A stretch of DNA of 64,000 nucleotides from Prostheceraeus crozeri (GCA_907163375.1 CAJQUW010011310.1:310001-374000), one strand, 5' to 3'; positions 37,301-48,744 are shown, counted from the stretch's first letter. Notes: a model not told the origin generated them from the letters alone. Made by a program: numbers and translations.

Positions 37301-38920
37301 CTTTTAAAATCCGACTGGAACCAGATATTTTTCCACATCAGGTGTTTATCAACCTATAGGCCAATTCCTTTTAAGTCATGGTTTCAACCCATTTTAGATG
37401 ATGGGATACAGACAAAAATGTTGCCAAAATACAAATTGACTTTCTTCAAAAAACGTACCTTTTGCTTAATTAAAGAATTAATTAAGAAATACATTTCACG
37501 TGTAAAACAATACAGTTCACAAAATCTTAATGAATGGAAGAATTACTTGGCAAATTGATAATAAATTGATCGGAGGGTTAAATGACTAAAAAGCGTTCAC
37601 CGGAGGTTCTTAAATGTGGGTCTCTAAAGTCCTGTAATTGAGTCTCAGATTCTTTTGAAGACATCCTGAATAGTGCATTCAAGTTTAAAGCCTTATTGTC
37701 CACGTAGTGATGATATAGACCAGCTTGAGATGACATGCCGCCAACGTCCTTGACCCATAGAACTATGACATTAAGTTAGTCAACTCAGATATAGTCCTGT
37801 CTCCTGTTCAGTGCAGTCGCCAAAAAGTCATGTTTGCAACTGTGCCAATGTCTAAAAATTAGTGCGTGCATTTTTGCAGCAATATAGGCTCAATTGAGAT
37901 AAATTCATAAGTACCTAGAAAAGTTCATCATGTTGCCTTTGGGGCCTAGATCTGAAATCGCCTCTCCCATCAGTTCATCGCTGAATTTCCAGTTGGACAA
38001 CGCTTCTGCAGTTGCAAAAATAAATTCAGAGCGACTTATGCAGCTGTATACATCAAACACTGCAGCCTACGCATTGTGATTCACTCGATCAATGTTTTGA
38101 AAAGCATGCCTCTTGTCGTCATCGTGTACTACTTTATATTTGAATTTTCATACTCATGTACTTCATTACGCATGGTTTTCACAATGAATGTGCGCTTACC
38201 GCGTACTCTGTCAAGCAAAATGGTCTGTATTGAAAGCACGAAAGGGTCCATATCCATAGGTCCGGAGAGTCACTATATGGTGACCGTGTGGTCCGTATTC
38301 AGCAAAGGTCTGTATTACTATTGGGTCCATTTGAAGGTCCAGAGGGGTCCATTAAGAGACTTATAGGATAAAATGATTTAAAGATCTATGGGCCGGTAAA
38401 ATTGTCCTACCATATTCTACTTACCTTCACCGTACTAAACTCATTCATCACTTTCAAGCAATATCACAAGGACAATTTGTCTAACAATTCTTCGGTTGAT
38501 TTGTCAGTTGCTATAGAATGCTTTGCAAAATGTTTGCAACTAAAGTGACCAATGAAAAATAGCAATAGCTACCGTTTATTTTATCTACAGATTTTTCCAA
38601 TTCTTATAATCATTTGTAACAAATCCAGTCCATATATTCTGGATAGGCACGTATTTGCGTATCTGAGGTACAAAAAAGAAAACAAGTCCGATGACCTTAT
38701 ACTAAGTAGTGTTATGAGCATATTTCACAGGTGCCAAAATACCTCCTTTGAAAATCAAAATGACAGACAAAATAATCTAACGCTCATTTTATCATGGAGT
38801 ACATAATTATGCACTTGTTTGTAAGTCTGGATGACGAGTTCCGGTACTCGAGTAATTTCGTGTAGAGTATTTGAAATATTAGCACTAATTATCATTGCAT
38901 CCTTAATAATGCTTGGCTAA
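34319..38920. other. non-coding spacer
   Basis: No gene recognised. It contains the CCGTCGGTCT motif cluster (35621-36020, listed) and, near 38240-38360, a patch with about eight ggtcc words. The longest plus frame (37241-37558, 105 codons) shows no family pattern. Confidence 0.4.
35621..36020. repeat. cluster of CCGTCGGTCTGATTACG motifs
   Basis: Copies: 35621-35635 (inverted), 35634-35648, 35649-35664, 35815-35832 and 36003-36020. Two more lie at 24637-24653 and 24657-24672. The longest consensus is ccgtcggtctgattacgat. The first pair forms a palindrome, gaccgacgtcggtc. Spacing is irregular, so this is not a simple tandem repeat. Confidence 0.8.
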
Positions 38921-39235
38921 TGAAGACTAAAGATACGCATCCACTGTACAAGTTCCTTCCCCTTAAGATAAACCACGACCGGAATCTAAGAAGAAGACTG
39001 CATTCACTACAAAGAACAGTGAACAATAACAACATCGGATGGAACTTTTTCAACCGAATACTTCACGTTGACTTTGCCATTTGACATTTCCGTCTTCAGT
39101 CTACCACTCATTTAATCTGACTGACTTACTAAGTAACTTAATCGTACATAATTGTTTTTCTTCATCTATTGTAATCCGTCATCCGTTTGTCATATCGGAA
39201 TAAAGCTTTTTACTCTTATTTATTATTATTGTTCT
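38921..39235 (+). pseudogene. LINE 3' end (CR1/L2-like) fragment
   Basis: From 38921 a frame reads HPLYKFLPLKINHDRNLRRR...LQRTVNNNN...FNRIL and then a stop. This resembles the C-terminal tail downstream of the RT domain of CR1/L2-type LINEs. It is followed by about 160 bp of 3' UTR ending in aataaagctttttac and a ttatt-rich tail (39205-39235). The 5' part is missing, the usual 5' truncation. Confidence 0.5.
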
Positions 39236-41088
39236 ATAACTATGCAACAGCTTCCTGATGCGCTGAAAAATATTCTAGAATTTCATGTAGGCTAGGTCTA
39301 ATATACAATATTTAAGCAATATGATATGGCATCATCTAGTTAGGCCCCTACGTTGTATGCGGCTAATTGACTCGACTAGCGTTAATGCAACTCTAAACGC
39401 ATCAACTTCACGGTTTCCCTGACTTTTCCCTAATTTTTGTCTTCATCATGCACAGGCAAAAATGTGCAAAAACTAGCCTGCAAGAAATCAGTTTTTTTCA
39501 TTTTTCTCATTGCTACTCGTAGGTTTTTGGAAAAATTTCACAGGGCAAAAGAGCTAACCGTGCCCAATCAGCGTGTAAAGTTTCGAGTCCTGCATAGCGT
39601 TGATTATTTTCCAATTTTGGTCACCTGTGTGTGGGTCACTGCTATCAAGTAAAATATTTTAGTGATAACCACCGATCATAGTAATTAACAATATCATTGA
39701 AATACATGGCAATATAGCTTGCATTCGTGATAAAATTTAATAAGCATCAGTATACAGAAAGGTACGTACTGTATATTGTGCAATCAAACATGCAAGCATT
39801 AATAGAAAAGGTTCCAGTCTTCACTTGACTGAGCATTTAGCTAAATTTTCAGTCTAATAAAATTTTGATTGTAAATCAAAGCTGAGGTATGAAAAATAGG
39901 ATCTATTACAATTTTCAAGAAGAAATGTTTGGCAAAGATAGAATATTAAAGTTGCTGACAAGGCGAAGTGCAGTAAATTGAACATTTTCCCTCTTTCGTT
40001 TCGGCAATCCGGAGTCGGACTCGGTAGCTTCTTGCGATTCCGACTCCAGCTTCCATGAGGCATAATTTAAAATCAACAATGTTAAATTTAAAATGATATG
40101 AAATATATGTGCCGGTGCTAACACGTGTTTCCATAGATGGCTTGTGAACTTTGTATCCGCCCCATGCCAAAAAAATTTGCTTGTGATTATTTCCATGTAT
40201 GGCTACATTGAGCAACAAATGAGTAAATTGAGAACGGAAAAGTTGGCTTTTCTAAAATTTTCGGGTGTTTGTTGAATACAGTGAAATAGCTTGCTCCCCA
40301 ACCCATCCATCTAACGTATTTTTGCATTGAAAACTATATTTTGTTGCTTGAATAAAAATGAAAGAATAGTGTTTTCAAAACACAAATCAAGAAGAAACTC
40401 CTTTCTGAAAAAGAGTAAGAAAATAATGAAAAGATGGACTAAGCGTCACAAACACGAGACTTTCTTAACGGTGAGCAAAATCCACACCAGCCGCTTGCAT
40501 TCCATTACAAAATCATCGAAGTGAGTAGTTTTGAGCTCATCACTGTCATTAAACCATATTCATTACATGATTCAAAGTTGACATGTTTGCATGGTTCCTA
40601 GAAATGCTTTAGAATGGCAAAAATGGAATCCTTGATAGAAACTTACATCATATGACTGTTATATGGAAAATTTTAAAAGTTTAGTTATGATTGCCATTAT
40701 ATTTGCTGCCGTTGACTTACTATATTAAATAATGCACTTACTAACTATATGCTTATATCACTGAAATGCATGACCTAATTAATGTTATGTAGGCTAGAAT
40801 GAACCATTCAGATAACCTTCGGCAAATCTAAAGGAAAGAGTTTCAACTGGTATTGTAGAGATGCTTTTCCCAATACAACTCATCACTTAGAAGTGGGAGA
40901 ATTAGACGGAGTATGAGAAATCGATTGGTTGTACGTTATCCTGACAGTTCTTGGCAGTGAACTAATCACAGTACAGATCGGATTGAAGACAAAGAAGGAA
41001 ATCATTTAAAAGTCATTGACAAGTTCAAAATTTCCTTTTCGCCGGTGATTCCAAAGATTCCAACGAATGCTGAATTTTATTCTTTGGT

Positions 41089-43652
41089 ATGCGGATTGAT
41101 ACAGTGTTCGTTCTTTTAATCTTTGGAGCAATCGTCAGTCTCCTTTCTTTTATTCATGTGAGTGATTGTTTTCCGTTACTCAAAAGTAGAAATTCAATCT
41201 TCGACAATGCCTTCTTGACAGGTAAGACAAAAACCGATATAAACAGTTCAATTTATAGAATTCTCATGAGATACTTTAAATAGGATTGTCCTTGAACTAT
41301 CTATGGATAAATCGTTCAACCACATTCTACAAATTTATTCTTTATTCAATTCAAAAGATTTGTGACACCGTATAAAGCCAAGTTTATCGATCTTTAGGAG
41401 GCGAAAGTAAAAAAACTTTTTTTCTCAAAAACACGTTATCGCCATATATCAATTTTCCAACAATGAAATTTTCATGTTTCAAAGATATTCGAAGTTGTCA
41501 CAAAAAATTTCAGGGTGAATTCGATTTAGGTCTACCAGGAACTTTGAAAAAACACTCTGTATTCGTATTGTATTAAAAACACTACGATTTCAATGAATTT
41601 AGGCCTGTTAGTTTGGACAATGTCAGATCTCATGGATAGCGTGTGACACCAAAAATCAATTTCCTTATATAACTCGAAATCCTACACAGGTGTTTAGCTA
41701 AATGCATTAGAGATGGAACCGCTCTGATTGTGCTCACTTCTGAATGGAATGGAACCAGAATAGAGATAGTGGGGTTGCTCATTAGGCTACTCTTTGAGTC
41801 TCATTGTTTTATTTTGGAAGGTCGGATGTGTGCAGAGAATTGGGCAAATAATTGCTGATTTAAGACTTGAAGTCATTTGCTTGAGTTTTCACTCAGAGAC
41901 GTATCAAACAATGAGGCAGACCAACTAAATTCATTAGACAAGTTAAACTGTACTACCACAATCCGTCGCAAAGAATTCTGGCTGGCGTGGCATCCGAATT
42001 GAATTTGGAAAACTTGGAGTTGGATAACCAACTTGGAAACATGTAGGTCTACTGAAAATATTAATATAACTGAAGGAAAGAATTACAACTAATTAAGAAA
42101 GGGATTTCATGCATGTATGGCCCAACGTGGACATCCGATGATTTTCATCAAAATGTCGAATATGTAATATGATAAGAATGAATGTAATGGTGCATATATG
42201 ATGAAAAATGAAGAGTTATTAAAGGAAGAGAAAGTAATTTTTACGATTTCTTTCTTATTTCCATTTCGCTCTCACTTCTGATGAAGCAAGGAATTCTTCT
42301 GCGTTTCAAGTAGGCTTGCCACATAATAGATACAAAATTTCTTTGAATGAAGACTTCAATTCCATCTTCTTTGAGCAATTTTTGAGTAGGAATGTTGATC
42401 AGAGAATAATCAATCTCTATTGAAAGAGAACACAAAAGTTGGTAAAAGATGAACCTTGATATTCTAAAAATCATATGCTAAAATAGGATGCCAGAAAATC
42501 GCCTTCGAATAAACTTAACTTTGATGACTGGTTTTATTTTGTACAGAGCTGATCATAATAAACGGATCACCTAAATTTCAGTGAAATTCAATCGTTTCTC
42601 ATGCCTTCTAATCGTGTCGCACATCAACGTGCCATTCATCATTCGAGAGCTTGCATTCTCAGCTTTAAAATGAGCTGTGATAGGTTTGTATCCGTTATTG
42701 GATTTGCTGAGCAGTGCTCAAAATATGAAGATCACTCAATTTGCCAATCGCTATTTTTCAAAATGAAAACATGTGATTATAGTTCCATTTTAAACTTCTT
42801 CAATATTTTTTTCTCATTTCCGCAAAAGTACACAGGCAATCAAGGTAAACAATCAGCATCTGCCATGAGAGAACAAAGACATGCCTTCGCAAATTGTCTT
42901 GTTTTGAACATCCGCTCACCTTACATGGTGTTTGTTTACTTTTGCGAAAATGAGAAAAATATTGAAGAAAGTTTAAAATAGAACTATTGAAGTTATATGA
43001 TTATAACTTACATATTCGAATTCCTTACATCGCAAGGATTCTGAAGATACCAAACATGAACACTTTTGATGAAAAAGTGAGATCATAACCTTCAACCAAA
43101 AAGGTCATGATTTTGTGATAGCTTCACGATATCACAAATTTTTCATTAGTTCTCAGATTTTGATGAACAGTATGTCGGAAGAGAGCTCAGAAAATGCTCG
43201 TCCTCCGCGCTCTTGATTCATTATCATACTCACATGTTTTCATTTTGAAAAATAGCGATTGGCAAATTGAGTGACCTTCATATTTTGAGCACTGCTCAGC
43301 AAATCCAATAACGGATACAAACCTATCATAGCTCATTTTAAAGCTGAGAATGCAAGCTCTGATGTGCGACACACGATTAGAAGACATGAGAATCGATTGA
43401 ATTTTACTGAAATTTAGGTGATCCGTTTTCTATGATCAGCTCTGTAGAATAAAATGATGATATTGCCAATATTACATATACAGTATGTGATGAAGACCAT
43501 TTTCAGACACCTGCATTCTGCAAGCGATGAAATGACAACAAATTGTCGCTTTATTTATTTTTTTATTTACAGGAGTTGAATACTTAGATAGCAAAATCAT
43601 AGTCAAGTCAAAGAGTATTAGCCTATACAGGCAAGAAGGCAGCAAGTTGTGA
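41089..43652 (+). CDS. possible two-exon small secreted peptide precursor
   Basis: The first segment, 41089-41221, begins with a good signal-peptide pattern (MRIDTVFVLLIFGAIVSLLS, then FIHVSDC) and ends at a strong donor, ttgacag|gtaaga, in phase 1. A strong acceptor (tttattttttt atttacag) at 43572 opens a segment, 43573-43652, that continues in phase (VEYLDSKIIVKSKSISLY...) to a TGA, giving about 70 aa. The intron would contain the nested fold-back at 42542-43446. I recognise no family. Support is splice-site quality plus the hydrophobic leader only; it may be chance. Confidence 0.25.
42542..43446. repeat. fold-back element with a second inverted repeat nested inside
   Basis: Outer arms 42542-42780 and 43226-43446 are close reverse complements. 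Ends are tacagagctgatcat on the left and its complement on the right, and the complementarity fades outward into tttatt/aataaa. Between them is an independent inverted repeat, arms 42781-42834 and 42933-42985 (agttccattttaaacttctt and complement). The smaller one interrupts the left arm exactly where it stops matching, so it probably inserted into the larger one. Confidence 0.8.
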
Positions 43653-46230
43653 ATGATGTGACTAAATTGCCATTTTCCAGAAGAATGGCAGGTTCATGCA
43701 TTTTAAAGAGCTTCCGTCAAGGATCTAGTAAAACTCATGGTAGTTAGGCCTATAGGCCTACCAACTTCCCAGTACAACACTTATGTTGTCTGATTATCAA
43801 TTAAAGGTGATTGGGCTCAACCCTCAGCACTGACAAACAAAGGGATTTGAAAATGTGCACAAATTATGATAACAGCGCATAAAACATGATGACGAATATT
43901 ATAGACTTCTCCGATTCAATTTCAGATATCTATCAGAAACTCAACTTTGAATATATCTGAAATTCATTTAGAAAGATCTGAAATCCATGTGGAAATATCT
44001 GAAATAGATATGGAAAAGGTGTAGAAAGCTTCTATCTCTATTTAAATGAGCAAATATTAGAATGAATACCATTGTTTTTTAAGATGGCAATACGTTGCCG
44101 TTAAAAAGTATACAAATCATCAAAAATTTCTTTCATACAGCGCTTTCTTTTTTTTGCCACATTTGCGCAGAAAGAAATGCGATTTACGCAGGCTTAGGAC
44201 CACTGATTGAGGTATACTCACAATTTACAACAAAAATGAATGATTGATGTAACATGCACTTTTCAGTCATTTGAACTTTCGGTTATACAAGATACCATGG
44301 AGGTCGATTTCATGGATGACACTGACGTTTGCGATTACGTCTTAGTGTGTTTGTTTGTAGTACGTGTTTATTTAAGAAAAACGACGCAATGTGATTATTG
44401 TGCAGTTTATAGGAAGTAGAAACAGGCAATGTAACGTACTGTAGATTGCGAGAAGCTGATATTGTAATTTTAGTAGGCCTATCAAGAGCTCATCCACCCT
44501 TTAAAGACGCTGCGGTTCTCAGTCATTTGAAAAAATGATGTCATTGATGTTTTCTCCTTGATCGGTAGTCGCCATCTTCACATCATCCATTCGCAAATCA
44601 ACAGTCATTGAATCAGCAATCCACAATGCTGCCGCAAGACAACACAAACGCGGTTTGAAGAGACTCATTTCAACACTCACAAATTACAAGCATGAAAAGC
44701 AATGTGTGCTTTTTGGCGCAGTGTAATTGCGATGCAGTCTTATACATCCTCTTTGTTTACAATGCTACATACAGTTATGAGTGTCATGACATTTTTTCCT
44801 CTCTAACAAATTAATGAACATCGCAGCTGAGTTTTATAATCTAAATATAACCTTCTTTGTCGGTTGATTGCGTTCTTCATTTAATACAGGAATCACATGG
44901 GATACTGCAATAGCCGGTATAAAGAGAGCAAACTTGCCGTAAAGTTGAAATGGCATTTATTACAGGCTTGTGAAATTATAGCATCAAAAATTGTGCGGAG
45001 TTTGAAAGAAGTCTTCATGAAATTTATGATTGAAAGTACTAAAAATACTCTTTTATGAACCGAGCCTTTAAGTAATCTATAAAAAACTCACTTTCTCTGA
45101 TTCAGGAAATCTGAAGAAGTTTGACATTGAACTAATTTCTTTTCTTCACATTCGATTGTTCAGCAATTACATGTACGTATGCTAAGCATAAATTCTGCTG
45201 TTGAGCTTTCCTCTGCACAGGGTCAGTAAACTTCGGTGTAATTCGGTAGCAAAATCTAAGGTGTCCCATAACTTCCGTGTAGATGAATGAAAATTGTAAT
45301 GTTAACTGATCTAACAGTCCTAAAAGTTAGGAAAAAACACCTTAATTCAAAAATACTTGATTGATGTAAGTAACTGCAAATTAAAGTGTGTTTTAACAAT
45401 TCATACTTCACAATTTTGGTATGCAGAATATGCTTTATGGGCAATATTACCAAGTTATGCATTTCACCACTGTCAGTTATAGTGACTTTTAGAATGCCGC
45501 CGTCGACACTAACTGACATCACCCTTTTTTCGATCACTGCAACTTATTCCTCAGTTTCTAACATGCAGTGTATGCTTTAAGGGGACATGGCTAGTGCTAG
45601 ACAAATTTCGTAACCGTAGCCGACCGCACAGAAAACTTCCGTAACCGTAACCAACAATAACCGTTGGATTTTTAACCGAAACCGACCGATAACCGCAGAA
45701 ACATGTATATCCAACTATTGATCGCTTGAACGGATATAGGCTAGTTGAATCAATAACCTAAATCAGTTATCTACTGGTCATCGTAGTAAACTGCAACTTA
45801 CGAGCACGTTTATGCATGATACGCCATGCTTCGCTTATCGACAAAATACTGACAATAGCTTAATAGACTTGGAGCATTTTGGCTCACCTTACCTACCTAT
45901 TATGATACAAGGCTTCATTCTTGTAAAATTCGTGGTTTAGCTGTTTATCATGTAATGCATGTACACATTACGTCAAATACAGTGGCTTGCAGGTGTGAGA
46001 GTTGATGATTTTGAAAATGAGATTCCTCTGTGGGCGGCATGTTTTTGTGAAGAGAGCTTGAGTGAATACATGCATGTAGGCTAGTAGTATTAAAAGGGCT
46101 CACACTGTCCCAGGATCAGTACATTTTGAATTTGAACCTAATGTACCGATTTGTTTTTAAACTTGATCTTGTGGTTGTAGTCGTCTGTTATTTGAAGTGT
46201 TGATTGCGAACACAAGTGTACTGTTTTGTG
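43653..46230. other. non-coding spacer left of the Polinton
   Basis: No gene recognised. A stretch at 45600-45705 is rich in the word aaccg/taaccg (about nine occurrences), probably a degraded transposon terminus. The true left end of the Polinton may lie within or just right of this stretch. Confidence 0.4.
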
Positions 46231-46356
46231 TTATTTGTGAAGAGAATAGTGTAATGTGTTGATGATGTGAGTTCGGTTAGGTACATTTAAATGTTCTAGA
46301 GTTGTTAATTTGAACATGAATGGCAAAGTGTGAGGATTGAAACGTTGAGGATTGCT

Positions 46357-46672
46357 GTAATTGTGTTGAGTATGAGTAGGTAATATTCTAATTGTGTTGA
46401 GGATGAGTACGTAATGTTCTAATTGTATTGAGGATGAATACATAATGTTCTAATTGTATTGAGGATGAATACATAATGTTCTAATTGTATTGAGGATGAA
46501 TACATAATGTTCTAATTGTGTTGAGGATGAGTACGTAATGTTCTAATTGTATTGAGGATGAATACATAATGTTGTAATTGTATTGAGGATGAGTACGCAG
46601 ATGTTCTAATTGTATTGAGGATGAATACATAATGTTCTAATTGTATTGAGGATGAGTACGCAGATGTTCTAA
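46357..46672 (+). repeat. 31-bp minisatellite, about ten copies
   Basis: The unit is gtaatgttctaattgtgttg followed by aggatgagtac, with a variant ending in gaatacata. Two copies carry an extra cag. It lies between the inferred left terminal region of the Polinton and its first gene and may be part of the element. Confidence 0.85.
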
Positions 46673-46710
46673 TGCTGAACTTGTTATTTTTTGAATGATT
46701 ATGTTGAAGG

Positions 46711-46717
46711 CTATCTA

Positions 46718-46755
<38 letters not shown>
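46711..46755. repeat. TA microsatellite
   Basis: A pure (TA)n run preceded by tatctatc, immediately upstream of the first Polinton gene. Confidence 0.9.
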
Positions 46756-46759
<4 letters not shown>

Positions 46760-46897
46760 GCATGGAGAATTGTTTATTATTATCATTATGGTTTGTGTTC
46801 GATTGAGACAATTGTGACCATTGTGTCCATTGTGACCATTGAATCCTTCATTTCTATTTTGTGTTCTTTTGTCAAATTTCTATCACACTCTATATAT

Positions 46898-47431
46898 ATG
46901 ATGAATGGTCGTCCAACATCATGGATTGTTGCAAGAGATCTTGGTTTTTCATTGCAAGCTATAAAAACAGTTACAAACTTAAATGAAACCATCCGAGCTG
47001 GTGAACTAATTGAGCGGTTAATGGATTTACTTGAAAGTACTACAAGACTAAATTTAGATCACAGTTGGATAGAAGATTTTTCGCCATCAAATTATAATGA
47101 GATACCTGAATTTAAGACAGCAATTTTGAAACAGCGAGACGTGACTGGGAGATCAGAAGAGAGACATTCGTCAAAAATTATTTCTCCAAGTTCTTCGGCA
47201 GACCGTGGAATTCATTTGGATGAGAGGCGAAAATTGGAAAACGAGACATTTAAATTGCTGTGCGAAGTGAACTGTGTTGAATGCTCTGAACGACCAAGGT
47301 CCATTCTCTTGGTCCCATGTGAACACTTTGTTTTATGTTCTCATTCTTATCATAAACAGAATAATTATATAAAGAAATGTCCTCTTTGTCAAGGGTTTGT
47401 AACATCCTATACGAATGTGTATAGATCATGA
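46898..47431 (+). CDS. RING-finger protein, IAP-like, with possible UBA domain (Polinton)
   Basis: 177 aa from the ATG at 46898; upstream in-frame codons lack ATG. The C-terminus is a RING of the IAP sort: C126-x2-C129, PCEHFVLC with C141, H143 and C147, a His in place of the sixth ligand, then C161-P-L-C164. The N-terminal 45 residues (WIVARDLGFSLQAIKTV...GELIERLMDLLE) resemble the UBA helix bundle found before the RING in IAPs. No BIR repeat is present. RING-UBA proteins are usually E3 ubiquitin ligases, and viral versions often modulate host cell death or protein turnover; which of these applies here is unknown. It is the outermost gene of the plus-strand block, a position where accessory genes would be expected. 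Confidence 0.65.
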   Translation: MMNGRPTSWIVARDLGFSLQAIKTVTNLNETIRAGELIERLMDLLESTTRLNLDHSWIEDFSPSNYNEIPEFKTAILKQRDVTGRSEERHSSKIISPSSSADRGIHLDERRKLENETFKLLCEVNCVECSERPRSILLVPCEHFVLCSHSYHKQNNYIKKCPLCQGFVTSYTNVYRS

Positions 47432-47452
47432 TGACTCATCAAGCTCGCTTTT

Positions 47453-47486
47453 CATTGGTCATTAATGCTTTAGCCTGGCTATAAGA
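47453..47486 (+). promoter_or_regulatory. CCAAT-type word plus TATA box before the 203-aa gene
   Basis: CATTGGTC at 47453-47460 is followed by ggctataaga with its TATA at about 47480-47485. The downstream ATG is at 47544, leaving room for a start site about 30 bp after the TATA. The same 8-mer occurs at 50348-50355 and 61422-61429. Confidence 0.4.
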
Positions 47487-47543
47487 GAGAGAGATAATGG
47501 TTCTCGTTTCACTCATTCATTCATTCATTGAACAAGATTGAGC

Positions 47544-48155
47544 ATGACCTTCAGCAGCTATATCCCTGTAGCACTTGTTCATCAAGGCAAGAAATTCAAA
47601 GGATTTATATTTTATTGTAGTGACGACGTAACAGGTTACAAAGCTGACTTAGTAGATTTGATGGAGGACATTGTAAAATTCTTCAAGTGTAAAGACAACG
47701 TTGAGGTGCAGAAAATCCTAATGAACGCATTGATTGAAGTGCTGACAAGAGTGACCAAATTTTGGCTTGAAGAAGTGTTCCAACCACTAAGTGGAATTGA
47801 GACAATTCCTGCTCATTCTCGCTGTTATTGCTATAACAGAACGCGATATTTCAACACATGCCTGCATGACCTGATAACGTTCAGCCATTATGAAGAAGAT
47901 GGTGTAAAATTGAAAGTTGACGTATTTGCTGGTCCACCATCCGTCAGCATCAACGTGGCGGCGCTGGACCGAGATGACACTGCTAAGTTTCGAGCATACT
48001 ATGTGAATCTTCTGCGTTTGTACGCCCAAATGTCATGTTGTAGGTGTTGTCCCCTCTCGATGGACTTAATGAGTGATCTTAAACAGTTGATAATTGCAAC
48101 GAAACAAACCTTAAGTGACATTGATGACTATAAACTACCATCTGTCAATGTTTGA
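47544..48155 (+). CDS. Polinton protein of unknown function (203 aa)
   Basis: The ATG at 47544 is the first in frame; the frame opens slightly earlier without an ATG. The protein is compact and mixed alpha/beta in appearance, with no membrane segment. Cys residues cluster at RCYCYNRTRYFNTC (about residue 93) and MSCCRCCPLSMD (about 170), suggesting metal binding or disulfides. The C-terminal 40 residues look helical. I do not recognise a family. The gene has its own TATA box and sits between the RING gene and a basic protein in the plus-strand block, so it is plausibly part of the element's expressed set. Confidence 0.6.
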   Translation: MTFSSYIPVALVHQGKKFKGFIFYCSDDVTGYKADLVDLMEDIVKFFKCKDNVEVQKILMNALIEVLTRVTKFWLEEVFQPLSGIETIPAHSRCYCYNRTRYFNTCLHDLITFSHYEEDGVKLKVDVFAGPPSVSINVAALDRDDTAKFRAYYVNLLRLYAQMSCCRCCPLSMDLMSDLKQLIIATKQTLSDIDDYKLPSVNV

Positions 48156-48283
48156 AGTGACATTGTGTATTACATGTATGTATTGAGCAACAATGCTATT
48201 TGTAGTTTGAATTATCATCATTGTATGTATTAAGCAATAATGTTATTCGCTTTCTTCTCATTCATTGTTGTAAAAAAAGAAAT

Positions 48284-48679
48284 ATGGTTGTACGAAGAAA
48301 ACGACGGTCTTTTCCCCGAAAGAAACGGTCATTTAAACCTTCAAGTCAGTTTAAGAAGGCATTGCGGAAATTGAATAAAATACATAATAATCGGAGGAAG
48401 TGTGAATTAATTCAAAATTCAAGTGATGACTTCATACGTGATTTGGCCTTTACAATTCACAAGTGTCTTCCAATATACAAGCCTTTGTTGAATCCTAGGT
48501 CTATCAAAAACATTCGCAAATTTTCGAATCCTAGGGGTAGTGATAAAGTCAGGAGAAATATGATTCAACATGGAGGTGGTGGCTTCATGGATATGCTAAA
48601 TGACATCAGTAATAGTATCTCCAAAGTGCTTGACAGTCCTCTAGGAAGAATTATTACAGGTGTTGCTTTGCTGGCATAA
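48284..48679 (+). CDS. small basic protein with C-terminal amphipathic segment (Polinton virion candidate)
   Basis: 131 aa from the first ATG (48284). The N-terminus is strongly basic (MVVRRKRRSFPRKKRS...), like a nucleic-acid-binding core protein. The C-terminus has a Gly run (HGGGGF) followed by an amphipathic-to-hydrophobic stretch (DISNSISKVLDSPLGRIITG). A Gly-rich site before such a helix recalls adenovirus-type minor virion proteins processed by the viral protease. The match is one of architecture, not of residues, and the exact adenain consensus is not met. Function unknown; probably a virion component. Confidence 0.5.
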   Translation: MVVRRKRRSFPRKKRSFKPSSQFKKALRKLNKIHNNRRKCELIQNSSDDFIRDLAFTIHKCLPIYKPLLNPRSIKNIRKFSNPRGSDKVRRNMIQHGGGGFMDMLNDISNSISKVLDSPLGRIITGVALLA

Positions 48680-48736
48680 AGCCAACAAATCAGAAGTCGA
48701 CACGTCATCGATTACTCATTGACATTGATTGAAGGC

Positions 48737-48744
48737 TATATAAG
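48737..48744 (+). promoter_or_regulatory. TATA box before the 257-aa gene
   Basis: ggctatataag, with TATA at 48737-48744, lies 67 bp before the ATG at 48811. It has the same ggctat(at)aag form as the box at 47480. Confidence 0.45.

Noticed and set aside
37241..37558. 105-codon plus-strand frame
   Set aside because: Lys/Phe-rich as expected from AT-rich DNA; no recognisable domain.
46086..46100. agtattaaaaggg as the Polinton left terminus
   Set aside because: It begins with AG as Polinton ends do, but no matching right end is in view and nothing else marks this position.
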